DNA of 64,000 nt, taken from Elusimicrobia bacterium GWA2_61_42. Its GTDB lineage: Bacteria > Elusimicrobiota > Elusimicrobia > Elusimicrobiales > UBA9959. Shown piece by piece: positions 1 to 8,987 of the stretch (positions are counted from its first letter, which is position 1; each line of letters starts with the position of its first letter). Made by a program: the position numbers and the translations under genes. The stretch is from assembly GCA_001799615.1 (NCBI GenBank), contig MGTU01000012.1, forward strand, positions 41,738 to 105,737, given 5' to 3'. The notes under the pieces are model-generated. The model saw only the letters and a list, made by a program, of their open reading frames with translations. It ran no database searches and had not been told where the DNA came from.

Positions 1-2570
1 ACAAGCCAGATATCCTCATCGTTCATCACGATACCTTTGCGGCCCGCGGCATAGACGGCGGAGGTGGTGACGGCGATACCGAAAAAATACTTGCTCGTAT
101 ATTGATCCACCGCGTCCAGCATCGAAGTCCAGACCGTGGCGCCCAGCGGCGTGACTTTTTTAAGCAGGGCCGATTGATAGCCCGCGTTCTTTATCTGCCC
201 GGCCAGGTAAATATTGCCGGAGGCGTCCAGGCCTATGGCGTTGGCGGAATCCATACCCATGGTTTCGCCGGCATACAGCTGGCTCCAGGCCATTACGCCG
301 TCGGGCATGATCTTGGCCAGGTAGACGTCCTGCATGTCGGTGGGACTGGAATCCATGGAGCCGGCGGCGTAAATAACGCCCGAAGGTGCCACGGCCAGGG
401 ATTTGATAGTGAAATAAGGGCTCGCGTTAACCGTCGCGGCCGTGCTGTTGTAGAACCGGGTCCAGTCGTAGCGGCCACTTGACTTATTGTATTTGCGCAA
501 ACCCCAGCCGCCTTCCATGCTGGCGCCGCTCATTATGTTATAGGCCTGGTAGATATTACCGGAACTATCCATGGTAGTGGCAAAGTCGTAAGCGTTATTC
601 TCCGTAAAGGTAAACCTGGCCTGCGGGTAGGTATTGACGATGTCGTTAAGCGCCGGCGTGCGGGCCTGGGCGTAAACGGGGGGGCCCATGGGGGTGCTGC
701 CTATCCAGGCCATGAAGTAATAGGTGGGCGTGGTGGAGTTGCCCCAGGCGTCGCGCGAAGCGGGCAGGCCCTTTACCAGGTAACCGTCGCCGGTACCGGC
801 GGCCACGGGGCCGCTGGAAAAGTTTACCTGGGCGTTGGCGTAGTTCCAGGCGTAGGCGGCGGCCGTGCTGTACTGGATGTGCAGCTGCGTGCCTCCGACG
901 ATAGCTTCGGGGTAGGTCCAGTTAAGCTGCACGGAACCGGTGTACTGCCCGGCGTAGGAACCCAGCTGGAAAGGGCTGCCGCCGGCCTGCGGGAAAGAAT
1001 AGAAGCCGTAAGAGTCGCCGAACTGGCCCGCCAGCAGCACGCCGCCGGTCGTGCTCAGCGCCACGTCGTAAAAATAGTCCTCGTTCTGCGTGGCGTAAGT
1101 GCGCGTGGAGACCAGCTGGCCGTCCGCGGTGTATTTGAAATAGATGGAGTTGCTCATCTGGCCCAAATCCATGCGGTACTCGTAGCCGGCCACGTAAATG
1201 CCGCCGAACTTGTCCACGGCGCAGTTTTTGGCGCCCTCGTTCTTGCTATAGGTGGTATTGGGGTTGTCGTAAGTGCGGGTCCAGGTAAAGGTGGTAAGCC
1301 CCAGGTTATACTTGCGCAGCAGCAGGTTGCTCCCCTGGCCGATGTCGTTGCGGTCCTCGTAGCCGCAGAGGTAGGCGTAGCCGGCCGGGTCCACCGCTAT
1401 GCCGGAGGCGGCGTCGGAGCCGTTGCCGGGGCTGTTGTAGCCCATTACACCCAGCTTGTTGCCGTTCGAGGGATCGTATTTGACTATCTGCATGTCGGCG
1501 TTGGCGCCGGAGTTATAGTCCTGCCCGGAGGAGTAAACATAACCGGAAGCGTCCGCGGCGAGGCCGCTGATATAGTCTTCGCTGTTAAGGGAGCTGGTGC
1601 TGTTAAAGATCTTCTCCCACACCGGGACGCCGCCGGCGGAAAGTTTGGCCAGCCACGCGTCCGCGCCGGCCGAGGAGGCCTGCACGGTGTAGCCGCCGGC
1701 GTAGACATAGCCGGAATAAGTGTCGAAAAGTACGGCCATACCGCGGTCATTGCCCACGGCGCCGGGGCGGTTGATCAGCCATTTCAGCTCGCCGTTGGCG
1801 GCGTAATTGGCCACTATGATATCTTCGTCGGTGCTGTTCCTGAGGCTGCCGGTCACGTAGACGTCGCCGTTAAAGGGGTTGACGGCCACGGCACGGCCGT
1901 AATCGTTGCCGTTCCGAACTCCGCTGTTGAGAACGCGCACCCACTGTAACGCGCCTTCGGAGTTATATTTGCGCAGCACCACGTCGTTGCCGCAATCCTG
2001 GCAGGTGGGCATGGTGTTTACCAGGTAAACGTTGCCCTGGGGATCCACGGCCATGCGCCCGGCGTAATCGGCTTCACGGACGCCGTTCTCAAGCAGCAGC
2101 AGGCCGCCGCCGTAAGGCGTGGCCGAGACCGAAGGAAAAACGGGGGTATTGGGCACGGCCGCGATGGTGGGGCAGTCCGCCGAGGGGGTCCCGGCCAGTT
2201 CCACCCAGACCTTGAACGTATAAGTTGGGCTTTCTATCACCCCGGCGCCGTTGCGGCCGGCATCCAGCCCGCCTATAATATAACCCTGTTGCGAACCGCT
2301 GGCGGCGGAAGTGGAAATAACGATCTGCGCGTCATTTTTATCCCAGACCACCGTAGCGGGGTTGGTGGTGTATTGGATGTAGAACAGGTCGCCGTTGCCC
2401 TGTACCAGCGTGTCGTTGACCTGCCAGGTGTAGTGGATAGTGCCCGTGTAAGGGCCGGCGACGGCGTTCACGCCGGTGGCGTCGTTGGTGGCACCGGCGC
2501 GCCCCGCGGTTCCGGCCCAGAGGCCTGCGGCGGCCGCCAGGATTAAAATGGTTTTTTTCATATTAAACAT
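1..2570 (-). CDS. Secreted beta-propeller (SBBP-type) / FnIII-like surface protein, C-terminus cut by window start
   Basis: An open frame runs on the minus strand from an ATG at 2570 (a second in-frame ATG lies at 2561) to the window edge, so about 856 codons are visible and the C-terminus is missing. The start is preceded by AGGAGA 4 nt upstream. Residues 4-25 form a signal peptide (KKTILILAAAAGLWAGTAG). A ~90-residue beta-rich domain near the N-terminus (YTWQVNDTLVQGNGDLFYIQY) recurs in the middle of the protein (LNWTYPEAIVGGTQLHIQYS), like FnIII modules. Between and after these copies are many ~50-residue units of the type 'GNDYGRAVAVNPFNGDVYVT', 'YISGLAADASGYVYSSGQDY' and 'ASGIAVDPAGYAYLCGYED', which match SBBP/beta-propeller repeats. 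It lies downstream of a FecR protein and an outer-membrane barrel on the same strand, so an exported or surface-displayed role is likely. No catalytic motif is visible. The partner or ligand is unknown. Confidence 0.8.
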   Translation of the reverse strand, partial: MFNMKKTILILAAAAGLWAGTAGRAGATNDATGVNAVAGPYTGTIHYTWQVNDTLVQGNGDLFYIQYTTNPATVVWDKNDAQIVISTSAASGSQQGYIIGGLDAGRNGAGVIESPTYTFKVWVELAGTPSADCPTIAAVPNTPVFPSVSATPYGGGLLLLENGVREADYAGRMAVDPQGNVYLVNTMPTCQDCGNDVVLRKYNSEGALQWVRVLNSGVRNGNDYGRAVAVNPFNGDVYVTGSLRNSTDEDIIVANYAANGELKWLINRPGAVGNDRGMAVLFDTYSGYVYAGGYTVQASSAGADAWLAKLSAGGVPVWEKIFNSTSSLNSEDYISGLAADASGYVYSSGQDYNSGANADMQIVKYDPSNGNKLGVMGYNSPGNGSDAASGIAVDPAGYAYLCGYEDRNDIGQGSNLLLRKYNLGLTTFTWTRTYDNPNTTYSKNEGAKNCAVDKFGGIYVAGYEYRMDLGQMSNSIYFKYTADGQLVSTRTYATQNEDYFYDVALSTTGGVLLAGQFGDSYGFYSFPQAGGSPFQLGSYAGQYTGSVQLNWTYPEAIVGGTQLHIQYSTAAAYAWNYANAQVNFSSGPVAAGTGDGYLVKGLPASRDAWGNSTTPTYYFMAWIGSTPMGPPVYAQARTPALNDIVNTYPQARFTFTENNAYDFATTMDSSGNIYQAYNIMSGASMEGGWGLRKYNKSSGRYDWTRFYNSTAATVNASPYFTIKSLAVAPSGVIYAAGSMDSSPTDMQDVYLAKIMPDGVMAWSQLYAGETMGMDSANAIGLDASGNIYLAGQIKNAGYQSALLKKVTPLGATVWTSMLDAVDQYTSKYFFGIAVTTSAVYAAGRKGIVMNDEDIWL

Positions 2571-2669
2571 AAGTTCTCCTGAAAACACAGCTGGGCGCTT
2601 AAGCCGCGGGGCTTGCGCAAAAAAACAAATTTCTTCCCGCTCCGCTGACCGTCAACCGCTGACCGCTAT

Positions 2670-3905
2670 TTAAAATTCCCACTCCAGGCCCATCAGGTAA
2701 GTGCTGGCCCTGTAGTTATACCGGTAGTTCTCCTCGTAGCGCATGTTGGAGGACGAGACCTGGTAATTGTAGGCCGCCCGCGCGTAGAACCTGTTGAAAA
2801 CGGGATACCGGGCGGAAAGCGAGGTAAGCCAGAAGGTCTGGTTGATCTTCGCGTCGCCGTAAGCGCCGCTGACGTTCTGCTTGAGGCGCCCGAGGTAATA
2901 AAGCCGGCGCCAGTCCAGCCCGAAGCTGAACTGCGCGCCGTTCTTGAAGACCAGGCTGGCGGACGGGCTGATGTTTATGTCCACGTAGCTGTAGTAATCC
3001 TTCATGTATTCTTTCTGCAGGGAATCGTAGGAGCCCTGGTTGGAGCTGAGCCAGCCCACGCGGGCCGCGGCGCCGAGGTAAACCGGCTTCAGGGCGCGGG
3101 ACAGCCTGAAGCTGAAATTCTGGACGATGTCGGCGCGCTTATCGCTCTTGAAAGGGGACTGGCCCAGTTCGGGGTTGGCGGCTACGGCCTGGTCGCCGTA
3201 GGTGCGGTAGGTGAGGTCGTAGCCGGCCTTCATCTGGGCGGGGTCCGGGAACCAGGCGTAGACGAAGCCCAGGCGGTGGCTGGTATTGTCCAGCGGGTCG
3301 CTGCCGGCGTTGGCCGACAGTTCGTTGAAGGTGGTGGTGTCGTTGAAGACCGACTGCGACTGGGACAGCAGCGTGCTGTAGTTGGGATACTTCACCTGGT
3401 AAAAATCGTAGGACTCGGTAAAGGTGCCGTGGGGGCGTTCCTGCTCCGCGTCGAAGCCCAGGGAAAGGGTGTTATAGTCGAAAAGCCCGTCGGCCCATTT
3501 CTCGTCCTTGGTCTCCTTTATCAGGGCCTTGGAGTAGGAAACCCTGGGCTTGTACTTGTCGAATTCGCGGGTGTAGACGTATTTAAGGGAGAAGGTATGC
3601 GTCTGGCGCTGGCGGGTAAGCACGCCGCCGCCGGCCAGCTCCTGGATGTCCTGCGTGCCGGAGTAGTTGCCGGCATAGACCGGGATCAGGTCGTGCCCTT
3701 CGCCCAGGTTCAGCGCCGGGGAGAGGAAGGCGTCCAGGCGGCCCTGGAAAGAGGCGGCGTCGGCGTCCAGGTAATACTTGCCGCCCAGCAGCGAGATATC
3801 GGCCACCGGGGTTATCTTCACTTCGGCTTTAAGGAAGGAAAAAGGGGAGAGGAGCAAAAAACCGGCCAGGCAGGCTTTTACAAAGTCTTTATTCGTTTTT
3901 TCCAT
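2670..3905 (-). CDS. Outer-membrane beta-barrel protein, paralogue of the 32.9-kb barrel
   Basis: 411 residues. The N-terminus is a signal peptide (FVKACLAGFLLLSPFSFLKA, about residues 8-27). The rest is alternating beta-strand sequence rich in Tyr and Phe, and it ends in Phe (YLMGLEWEF), the usual C-terminal signature of an outer-membrane barrel recognised by the Bam machinery. Segments such as YQVKYPNYSTLLSQ correspond to KTVKFPNYTDLLKEF in the barrel protein at 32918-34147, so the two are paralogous. It begins 12 nt after the FecR-domain gene, in the same operon, and is followed by the propeller protein. No enzyme motif is seen. Transport, anchoring or an assembly role for the secreted neighbour are all possible; none is shown by the sequence. 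Confidence 0.75.
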   Translation of the reverse strand: MEKTNKDFVKACLAGFLLLSPFSFLKAEVKITPVADISLLGGKYYLDADAASFQGRLDAFLSPALNLGEGHDLIPVYAGNYSGTQDIQELAGGGVLTRQRQTHTFSLKYVYTREFDKYKPRVSYSKALIKETKDEKWADGLFDYNTLSLGFDAEQERPHGTFTESYDFYQVKYPNYSTLLSQSQSVFNDTTTFNELSANAGSDPLDNTSHRLGFVYAWFPDPAQMKAGYDLTYRTYGDQAVAANPELGQSPFKSDKRADIVQNFSFRLSRALKPVYLGAAARVGWLSSNQGSYDSLQKEYMKDYYSYVDINISPSASLVFKNGAQFSFGLDWRRLYYLGRLKQNVSGAYGDAKINQTFWLTSLSARYPVFNRFYARAAYNYQVSSSNMRYEENYRYNYRASTYLMGLEWEF

Positions 3906-3917
3906 GATTCGTTTCCC

Positions 3918-5366
3918 TTATTCGAGGCGCAGCAGCCCGGCGTCCTTGAGCAGCTTGGCGGAGTAGACCAGGTTTATATTGCGCCCGCTGAAAAGGTTGC
4001 TGGTATAGACCCGTTCGAAATTAAGCCGGTCGGTGATCTGGTCCAGGGTTTCTCCCCCGCCCAGCCCCGCGCCGAAATCCCCGGCGGAAAGTATTTTCCC
4101 GTCGTCGAAGATCACGAAATCCTCGGCCTGGATATAGGTGCCCTCGTTGAAAGTATTCCTGCTTATGCTGTGAAAAGCGTCGCCGGTGACGGAGGCGACC
4201 AGGCCGGTAGTGCCCAGGTAGGAAGCGGACGTTACGTCCCCGGTGGCCACGTTATAGCCGGACTTGGTCCATATCCATTTGCCCATCGCGGCACTGTCGT
4301 TGGGCGCGGTAAGCAGGGTATCAGGGCCCGCGGCGTAGAAAGAATAATTCCCGAAAACCAGGTTAAAGCGCGGGTCGGCGGCGCTGCCGTTGGACTGCAT
4401 GATGCCGCCGGAAGCGTCCTCGGTGACCTTATCCAGCGTGTTGGACATCACGCTGTTCATGGCCGTCAGGTACCACTGCGGCGCGGCGGTGCCGGCCGCG
4501 GAGATCATGTTGGCGGTTACCAGCGACAGGTCGGAAGGCAGGGCGCTGTTGAAGGTGAACAGGATCTTGCCGAAGTCGAAGCGGCTGTCGCGGGTGTTGA
4601 GCACGACGTATTTGAACTGGTTGGCCGAGGGGCGGATGGTATATTCCTCCATGCGCACCCGGTTGCCGAAAGCGTCCACGGCCACCTTGCGGTTCTGGAA
4701 CTCGGAGGACTGCATCTCCTCCTGCGCCCTGGCGACGACGTCCTCTTTGGACAGCTCGCCGTAGATCTCGTTGCGGGCCGCCTGGGACGGGTTCCCGATC
4801 GAGGAATTCATGTCGCCGGGCTGGTTGGGGTTCTCCCTGGGGGTCCCCATCCTGGCGCCCATGGGGATCTCCGCCGCCTGGCCGCCGCGCACCAGGCTGG
4901 AATTGCCCTTGGAATCGCCGGCCAGCACGGAGCCGTCGTAAACCTCCACGCGGCTGTTGCCTTCCTCGTCGGAAGCCACCATGAAATCGGTGCCGCGCAC
5001 GGCGCAGACCGCCGAGGGGGTGCGCACTTCGAATTTTTTGGAGAATTTCTTTACCCAGGAACGGACGCGCCCGAAATAGAGCCCCAGCGAAACGGCGTCC
5101 TTGCTCTCCGAGGACATTTTGAACGCGGACACGGGCGCCAACTTCACCTTGGTGCCGTCCTCCATCAGGATCTCCACCGTGGAGGCCCGGGCGGTGCGCA
5201 GCTCGTCGCCGTTGCCCAGGCGGACTTTTTCGTCGCCTTCCAGGCGGGCCCACTCGGTCTTGCCGGCGCGCTTGAGGTCCACCTCGCCGCGCCACATATC
5301 TATATAGGCCGCGCGCGCCTGGCCGCAAAGAGCGGCCAGCAGTATCAGGGAAAAAAGATAACGCAT
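3918..5366 (-). CDS. FecR-domain secreted protein
   Basis: 482 residues with an N-terminal signal peptide (residues 1-19, LFSLILLAALCGQARA). Residues ~20-170 form a FecR domain; the family's core motif is clear at residues 111-128 (KFEVRTPSAVCAVRGTDF) and is followed by 'VEVYDGSV'. Unlike the classical iron-dicitrate regulator FecR, there is no transmembrane anchor after the signal peptide and no FecI-type sigma gene next door, so this is a periplasmic or surface member of the family. The ~300-residue remainder is not recognised; it predicts mostly beta and mixed structure. First gene of a cassette with the barrel (2670-3905) and the propeller protein. A strong promoter (TTGACA, 18 bp, TATAAT) lies just upstream. 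Paralogous to 34923-36722. Confidence 0.8.
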   Translation of the reverse strand: MRYLFSLILLAALCGQARAAYIDMWRGEVDLKRAGKTEWARLEGDEKVRLGNGDELRTARASTVEILMEDGTKVKLAPVSAFKMSSESKDAVSLGLYFGRVRSWVKKFSKKFEVRTPSAVCAVRGTDFMVASDEEGNSRVEVYDGSVLAGDSKGNSSLVRGGQAAEIPMGARMGTPRENPNQPGDMNSSIGNPSQAARNEIYGELSKEDVVARAQEEMQSSEFQNRKVAVDAFGNRVRMEEYTIRPSANQFKYVVLNTRDSRFDFGKILFTFNSALPSDLSLVTANMISAAGTAAPQWYLTAMNSVMSNTLDKVTEDASGGIMQSNGSAADPRFNLVFGNYSFYAAGPDTLLTAPNDSAAMGKWIWTKSGYNVATGDVTSASYLGTTGLVASVTGDAFHSISRNTFNEGTYIQAEDFVIFDDGKILSAGDFGAGLGGGETLDQITDRLNFERVYTSNLFSGRNINLVYSAKLLKDAGLLRLE

Positions 5367-5437
5367 AAAAAGCTCCTAATTGAAGGCGGACGAACCCCCG
5401 GCCGCTGGCCGGGAAGCCCCTTAACCACTATAGATGA

Positions 5438-5467
5438 ATTATAGGTTTGAAGCGGAATAAGTGTCAA
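5438..5467 (-). promoter_or_regulatory. Sigma-70 type promoter of the fecR/barrel cassette
   Basis: On the minus strand a perfect -35 box TTGACA (5462-5467) and a perfect -10 box TATAAT (5438-5443) are separated by 18 bp. The predicted start of transcription is about 65 nt upstream of the FecR gene's ATG at 5366. The same TTGACA/18-bp layout precedes the paralogous fecR gene at 36.7 kb. Confidence 0.8.
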
Positions 5468-5500
5468 CGGAAAATATTGTGACTTTGGATACCGGGAATT

Positions 5501-6445
5501 TCAGGCGCAGATGTCGCAGGAAGAATTTTCCACGGGCTCGCTTTCCACCTGGAAAACCGAGTGGCGGATACCGAAGCTCGCGGCCACCCCGCAGGTGGCG
5601 GTCTTCAGCGCCGCCTGCTGCTTGGCGGGGTCTTTTACCACCAGGTGGGCACTGAGCGCGTTGAACCCGGACGAAAGGCTCCAGGCGTGCAGCTCATGCA
5701 CGTCCGAAACGCCGTCTATGGCCCTCAGGTCCTTCTCCAGGGCTTTCAGGGAGAGCCCGCGCGGGGAACCTTCCATAAGGATATGAAAAGCCTCGGCCAG
5801 CAGCCTGGCGGAACTGAACAGGATAAGCCCTATTATCAGCAGGGAAACTATGGTGTCCGCCAGGTAAAAGCCGGTGAAGTGGATAATGACGCCGGCGATG
5901 ATGGCGGCCACGGAACCGGCCAGGTCGCTGAGCACGTGCAGGAAAGCCCCGCGGATATTGATATTGTCGCCGCTGTGGGCGTGCAGGATCCAGGCGCAGG
6001 CCAGGTTGGCCAGCAGGCCGGCGGCGGCCACCCAGATCATGGGGCCGGACAGCACCGGCACCGGGCTGTGGAACCGGGCGTAGACTTCACGCAGCATGTA
6101 GCCCGACAGGATCCACAGCAGCATGGCGTTGGCCAGCGCCGCCACCACCTCGGCGCGGCGGTAACCGAAGGTGCGGGAGGAATCGGGCTTGAGCCCGGCC
6201 AGGCGCGAAGCGAAAAAGCTCATGCCGAGCGCGGCGGCGTCCGTGAGCATGTGCATGGAATCGCTGAGCAGCGCCATGCTGCCCGTGAGCAGGCCGCCGG
6301 CGGCTTCCACCAGCATGAAGGCCGCGGTGATGAAGAAAGCGGCGGTGATGGCCTGGCGGTGCCGGCCCCCGGCCCCGTGGCCGTGCCCGTGCGCGCAGGA
6401 GGCGCCGTGTTCGTGTTCATGTTCGTGATCGTGGCCGTGTCCCAT
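5501..6445 (-). CDS. Cation diffusion facilitator, CzcD/ZitB-type zinc exporter
   Basis: 314 residues. The N-terminus (residues 2-30) is strongly His-rich (HGHDHEHEHEHG), typical of zinc-handling CDF proteins. Six membrane segments follow. The two metal-site pairs are intact: HMLTD in TM2 (His65, Asp69) and HVLSD in TM5 (His170, Asp174), the HD-HD pattern associated with zinc or cadmium selectivity. A cytoplasmic C-terminal ferredoxin-like domain follows, with the conserved VHELHAWSL stretch and a Cys pair at the very end (CDIC). The family exchanges Zn2+ for protons across the inner membrane. The gene is divergent from the polyprenyl synthase gene with a short intergenic gap. No metalloregulator gene is adjacent. 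Confidence 0.92.
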   Translation of the reverse strand: MGHGHDHEHEHEHGASCAHGHGHGAGGRHRQAITAAFFITAAFMLVEAAGGLLTGSMALLSDSMHMLTDAAALGMSFFASRLAGLKPDSSRTFGYRRAEVVAALANAMLLWILSGYMLREVYARFHSPVPVLSGPMIWVAAAGLLANLACAWILHAHSGDNINIRGAFLHVLSDLAGSVAAIIAGVIIHFTGFYLADTIVSLLIIGLILFSSARLLAEAFHILMEGSPRGLSLKALEKDLRAIDGVSDVHELHAWSLSSGFNALSAHLVVKDPAKQQAALKTATCGVAASFGIRHSVFQVESEPVENSSCDICA

Positions 6446-6470
6446 ACCGGAATTATATAATTTTGGGAAA

Positions 6471-6479
6471 TGCTAGAAT
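6471..6479 (+). promoter_or_regulatory. Extended -10 element upstream of the polyprenyl synthase gene
   Basis: TGC TAGAAT (6471-6479) fits the extended -10 pattern TGnTAnAAT seen before several other genes in this window. It overlaps an upstream in-frame ATG at 6470, which argues for the next ATG at 6494 as the true start (14 nt downstream of the box). No convincing -35 is visible. Confidence 0.5.
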
Positions 6480-6493
6480 ATAGCCCGAATAAT

Positions 6494-7459
6494 ATGGCTT
6501 ACGAGCTACAGACCATAGAAGACTCCCTGCGCGCCGTTAACGAGGAAGTTAACGCCGCCCTGGCCGGCATAGCGCCGGAAGTTTTCGATTTTAAAAAATA
6601 CCCCTTCAGCTTCATGGGCAAAGCCGCCAGGGCCAGGTTCACGCTGCTCATGGCCGCCGCCCTGGAGACGGACGCGGCCGCCGCCCGCAAAGCCGCGGCC
6701 GCCGCCGAGCTCACGCACACCTCCTCCCTGCTGCACGACGATTGCCTCGACCTGGCCCGCTACCGCAGGGGCCTGCCCACCCTTTACGACCAGATGGGCG
6801 TGAACGGCGCCATACTGGTCGGCGACCTGCTGATGGCCATAGCCTTCGACCGCGCCGGCCGCGCCGCGCCGGAACTGCAGGGAGAACTGGTGCACGCGGT
6901 GCGCCGCATGACGGAAGGCGCCCTGATCGAGGAAAATTCCCGCGGCAAAAAGATCTCGGCTTTGGAAGCGGAGCGCATGGTCGCCCTTAAGACAGGCGCG
7001 CTTTTCCGCTGGTGCGGCCTGGCGGCCTGCCACCTGGCGCGCAGGCAGGACCTGCTGGAAACCTGCGCCGTCATCGGCGAGCAGGCGGGCTCGGCTTTCC
7101 AGGTGATAGACGACGTGCTGGATTTCGAAGGGGACGCGGGGGCCTGCGGCAAAGAGACGCTTAAAGATATTAAGGAAGGCAAATTCACGCTGCCGCTCAT
7201 TCTCGCGCTGAACGACGCGCAGGCCGGGCCGAAAGCCGAAAAGCTGCTGGCGGCCATGCGGGCCGCGCCCGCGGCCGACCTTGCCAACGCGCTCGACCTG
7301 GCGGACCTGGTGAAGAGCGGCGGTTTTTCCGCCGCGGCCAGGGCCTCGGCGGCGGAAAAAGTCAGGGCCCTGGCGCCGCTGCTGGCCCGGCTGCCCGGCG
7401 CCGCCGGCGCGGCCGCGCTCCGGGATTTCCTGCTGGCCCTGGGCGAGCGGAAGGCCTGA
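6494..7459 (+). CDS. All-trans polyprenyl diphosphate synthase
   Basis: About 321 residues from ATG 6494 (an in-frame ATG at 6470 overlaps the promoter box). It is a class-I isoprenoid chain-elongating enzyme: the first Asp-rich motif is LLHDDCLD (about residues 80-86) and the second is FQVIDDVLDFEGD (about 202-213), both with DDxxD spacing. The KEGKFTLPLI stretch after the second motif is also typical. These motifs bind Mg2+-diphosphate of the allylic and homoallylic substrates. Product length cannot be read reliably. The next gene, 10 nt downstream, is a menA-type prenyltransferase, so the likely job is to supply the quinone side chain. Octaprenyl- or heptaprenyl-type synthases are the closest named relatives. 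Confidence 0.9.
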   Translation: MAYELQTIEDSLRAVNEEVNAALAGIAPEVFDFKKYPFSFMGKAARARFTLLMAAALETDAAAARKAAAAAELTHTSSLLHDDCLDLARYRRGLPTLYDQMGVNGAILVGDLLMAIAFDRAGRAAPELQGELVHAVRRMTEGALIEENSRGKKISALEAERMVALKTGALFRWCGLAACHLARRQDLLETCAVIGEQAGSAFQVIDDVLDFEGDAGACGKETLKDIKEGKFTLPLILALNDAQAGPKAEKLLAAMRAAPAADLANALDLADLVKSGGFSAAARASAAEKVRALAPLLARLPGAAGAAALRDFLLALGERKA

Positions 7460-7469
7460 AGGGCGGAAA

Positions 7470-8336
7470 ATGAACAAAACGATCCTCCGTAAGTGGCTGA
7501 TCATCCTGCGCGCCTATTCCTGGCCGGCCTCGCTGGTGCCCGTGGTGCTGGGCTCGGTGGTCGCCTGGCGGCACGGCAGGTTCTCCTGGGGAGACTTCTG
7601 CCTGACCTTCCCGGCGGCGCTGCTGGTGCACTCCGCGGCCAACCTGGCCAATACTTATTTCGATTTCAAAAAAGGGGTGGACCGCAGGGAAACCGCCGAC
7701 GACAGGGGCCTGGTGGACGGCCTGATGACGCCGCGCGCCATGCTGCTGACGGCGCTGGGGCTGTTCGCGGCCGGCGGCGGCATCGGGGCGCTGCTGGCGT
7801 TCAAGAACCAAGTGCCGGCCCTGCTGGGCCTGGGCGCGGCCGGCTTCGCCCTGGCCTGGTTCTATACGGGCACGGGGTTCGCCTACAAATACAGGACGCT
7901 GGGCGACGCCGGGATCTTTTTCGCTTTCGGGCCTTGCATCGTAAGCGGCACGGCGCTGATCCAGACGGGGGCTTTCCTGCCGGAGGCGCTGTGGGCCTCC
8001 ATCCCGGTGGGACTGCTGATAACGGCCATCCTGCACGCCAATAACATGCGCGACGTGAAAAGCGACGGCGCGGCCGGCTTTGAGACCCTGGCCGCCGCGC
8101 TGGGCCCCTCCAGGGCGCACAGCTTCTATTACGCGCTGATCTTCGCCCCTTATCTTTTTTCCTTTACGTTCGGCAGCGGCTGGCCCCCCGTGTTCTGCGC
8201 GCTGTCCGTGCCGCTGGCCGTAAAACTGAAAGCGCGGGCGGACAAAGGCGAATTTTCGGAGCTGGTGCCGGAAACGGCGCGGCTGGTGGCGGTCTTCGGC
8301 CTGCTGCTCTCCGCCGGCCTCTACATCGCCGCCTGA
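7470..8336 (+). CDS. menA: UbiA-superfamily prenyltransferase, MenA-like (1,4-dihydroxy-2-naphthoate polyprenyltransferase)
   Basis: 288 residues with about eight hydrophobic helices. The first substrate/Mg motif is NLANTYFDFKKGVD (NxxxDxxxxD) and the second is NNMRDVKSD, the pattern of MenA rather than UbiA. The enzyme joins a polyprenyl chain to dihydroxynaphthoate in the inner membrane to make demethylmenaquinone. It follows the polyprenyl diphosphate synthase gene by 10 nt, so donor synthesis and transfer form one operon. The other men genes are not in this window. The assignment between MenA and another UbiA member rests on motif style and context. Confidence 0.85.
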   Translation: MNKTILRKWLIILRAYSWPASLVPVVLGSVVAWRHGRFSWGDFCLTFPAALLVHSAANLANTYFDFKKGVDRRETADDRGLVDGLMTPRAMLLTALGLFAAGGGIGALLAFKNQVPALLGLGAAGFALAWFYTGTGFAYKYRTLGDAGIFFAFGPCIVSGTALIQTGAFLPEALWASIPVGLLITAILHANNMRDVKSDGAAGFETLAAALGPSRAHSFYYALIFAPYLFSFTFGSGWPPVFCALSVPLAVKLKARADKGEFSELVPETARLVAVFGLLLSAGLYIAA

Positions 8337-8364
8337 GCCCGGCCCGGGCCCGATTTAATTCTTA

Positions 8365-8393
8365 TTGTAAAAACGCGGGATTTTTTATAGATT
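8365..8393 (+). promoter_or_regulatory. Probable promoter of pal-cpoB-tolB
   Basis: TTGTAA (8365-8370) and TAGATT (8388-8393) with a 17-bp spacer, in an AT-rich patch between menA and pal. An alternative -10 (TATATA) lies a few bases on. The pal gene then has a clear ribosome binding site (GGAGG at about 8423). Confidence 0.45.
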
Positions 8394-8438
8394 ATATATA
8401 GCTTTGTATAAGCGCAAGTTTACGGAGGTTTCTTTAAA

Positions 8439-8987
8439 ATGAGGAAAAACACCCTGCTTCTCGCCCTGGCGCTGCCGCTGCTGGCCGCGTTCACCCTTTC
8501 TTCCTGCGGCAATAAGAATAAAAAGGCCGGCGCCGACCAGACGACCGACATGACGGCCGACACCACCGCCATCCCCGGCGTGGAAACCCTGGAAGGCACC
8601 GGCTCGCTGACGACGGAAGGCGACATACGCGGAGGAGAGTTCCTCACCCAGGCGAACATCAAGACGATCACTTTCGACTATGACCGCTACGAGCTTTCCG
8701 AGGCCTCGCGCCAGACGCTGCAGGCCAACGCCGCCCTGCTGAAGGTCCACAAGGACTGGACCGTGCTGGTGGAAGGCCACTGCGACGACCGCGGCACCAC
8801 CGAGTACAACCTGGCCCTGGGCCAGAAAAGGGCCAAGTCCGTGCGCGATTATTACGTGCGCCTGGGCGTGCCCGAAAGCGCCATGGGAACGATCTCTTAC
8901 GGCGAGGAAAAGCCGCTCTGCACCGAGGCTACCGACGATTGCTGGCTCTCCAACCGCCGCGCGGAAACCAAAGCCAAGGGGAAATAA
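8439..8987 (+). CDS. pal: Peptidoglycan-associated lipoprotein Pal
   Basis: 182 residues. The signal peptide ends in a lipobox LSSC (Cys about residue 23), so the protein should be lipid-anchored in the outer membrane. The C-terminal OmpA domain is intact: TITFDYDRYELSE, then LVEGHCDDRGTTEYNLALGQKRA, the meso-DAP-peptidoglycan binding motif with the key Asp and Arg. Pal tethers the outer membrane to the wall and binds TolB. Followed without a gap by cpoB and then tolB. TolQ, TolR and TolA are not in the window. Start chosen at ATG 8439, preceded by ACGGAGG. Confidence 0.95.
   Translation: MRKNTLLLALALPLLAAFTLSSCGNKNKKAGADQTTDMTADTTAIPGVETLEGTGSLTTEGDIRGGEFLTQANIKTITFDYDRYELSEASRQTLQANAALLKVHKDWTVLVEGHCDDRGTTEYNLALGQKRAKSVRDYYVRLGVPESAMGTISYGEEKPLCTEATDDCWLSNRRAETKAKGK

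Noticed and set aside
2626..2666. Direct repeat CCGCTGACCG twice after the barrel gene
   Set aside because: Only two 10-nt copies in a GC-rich spacer; no further structure.
3276..5444. Very long plus-strand open frame opposite the fecR and barrel genes
   Set aside because: It is antisense to two genes with clear signal peptides and family motifs. Its translation is Gly/Val/His/Arg-rich without domains, typical of antisense frames in GC-rich DNA. The same applies to 13989-15227, 25003-26760, 30701-32815 and 42921-44276.
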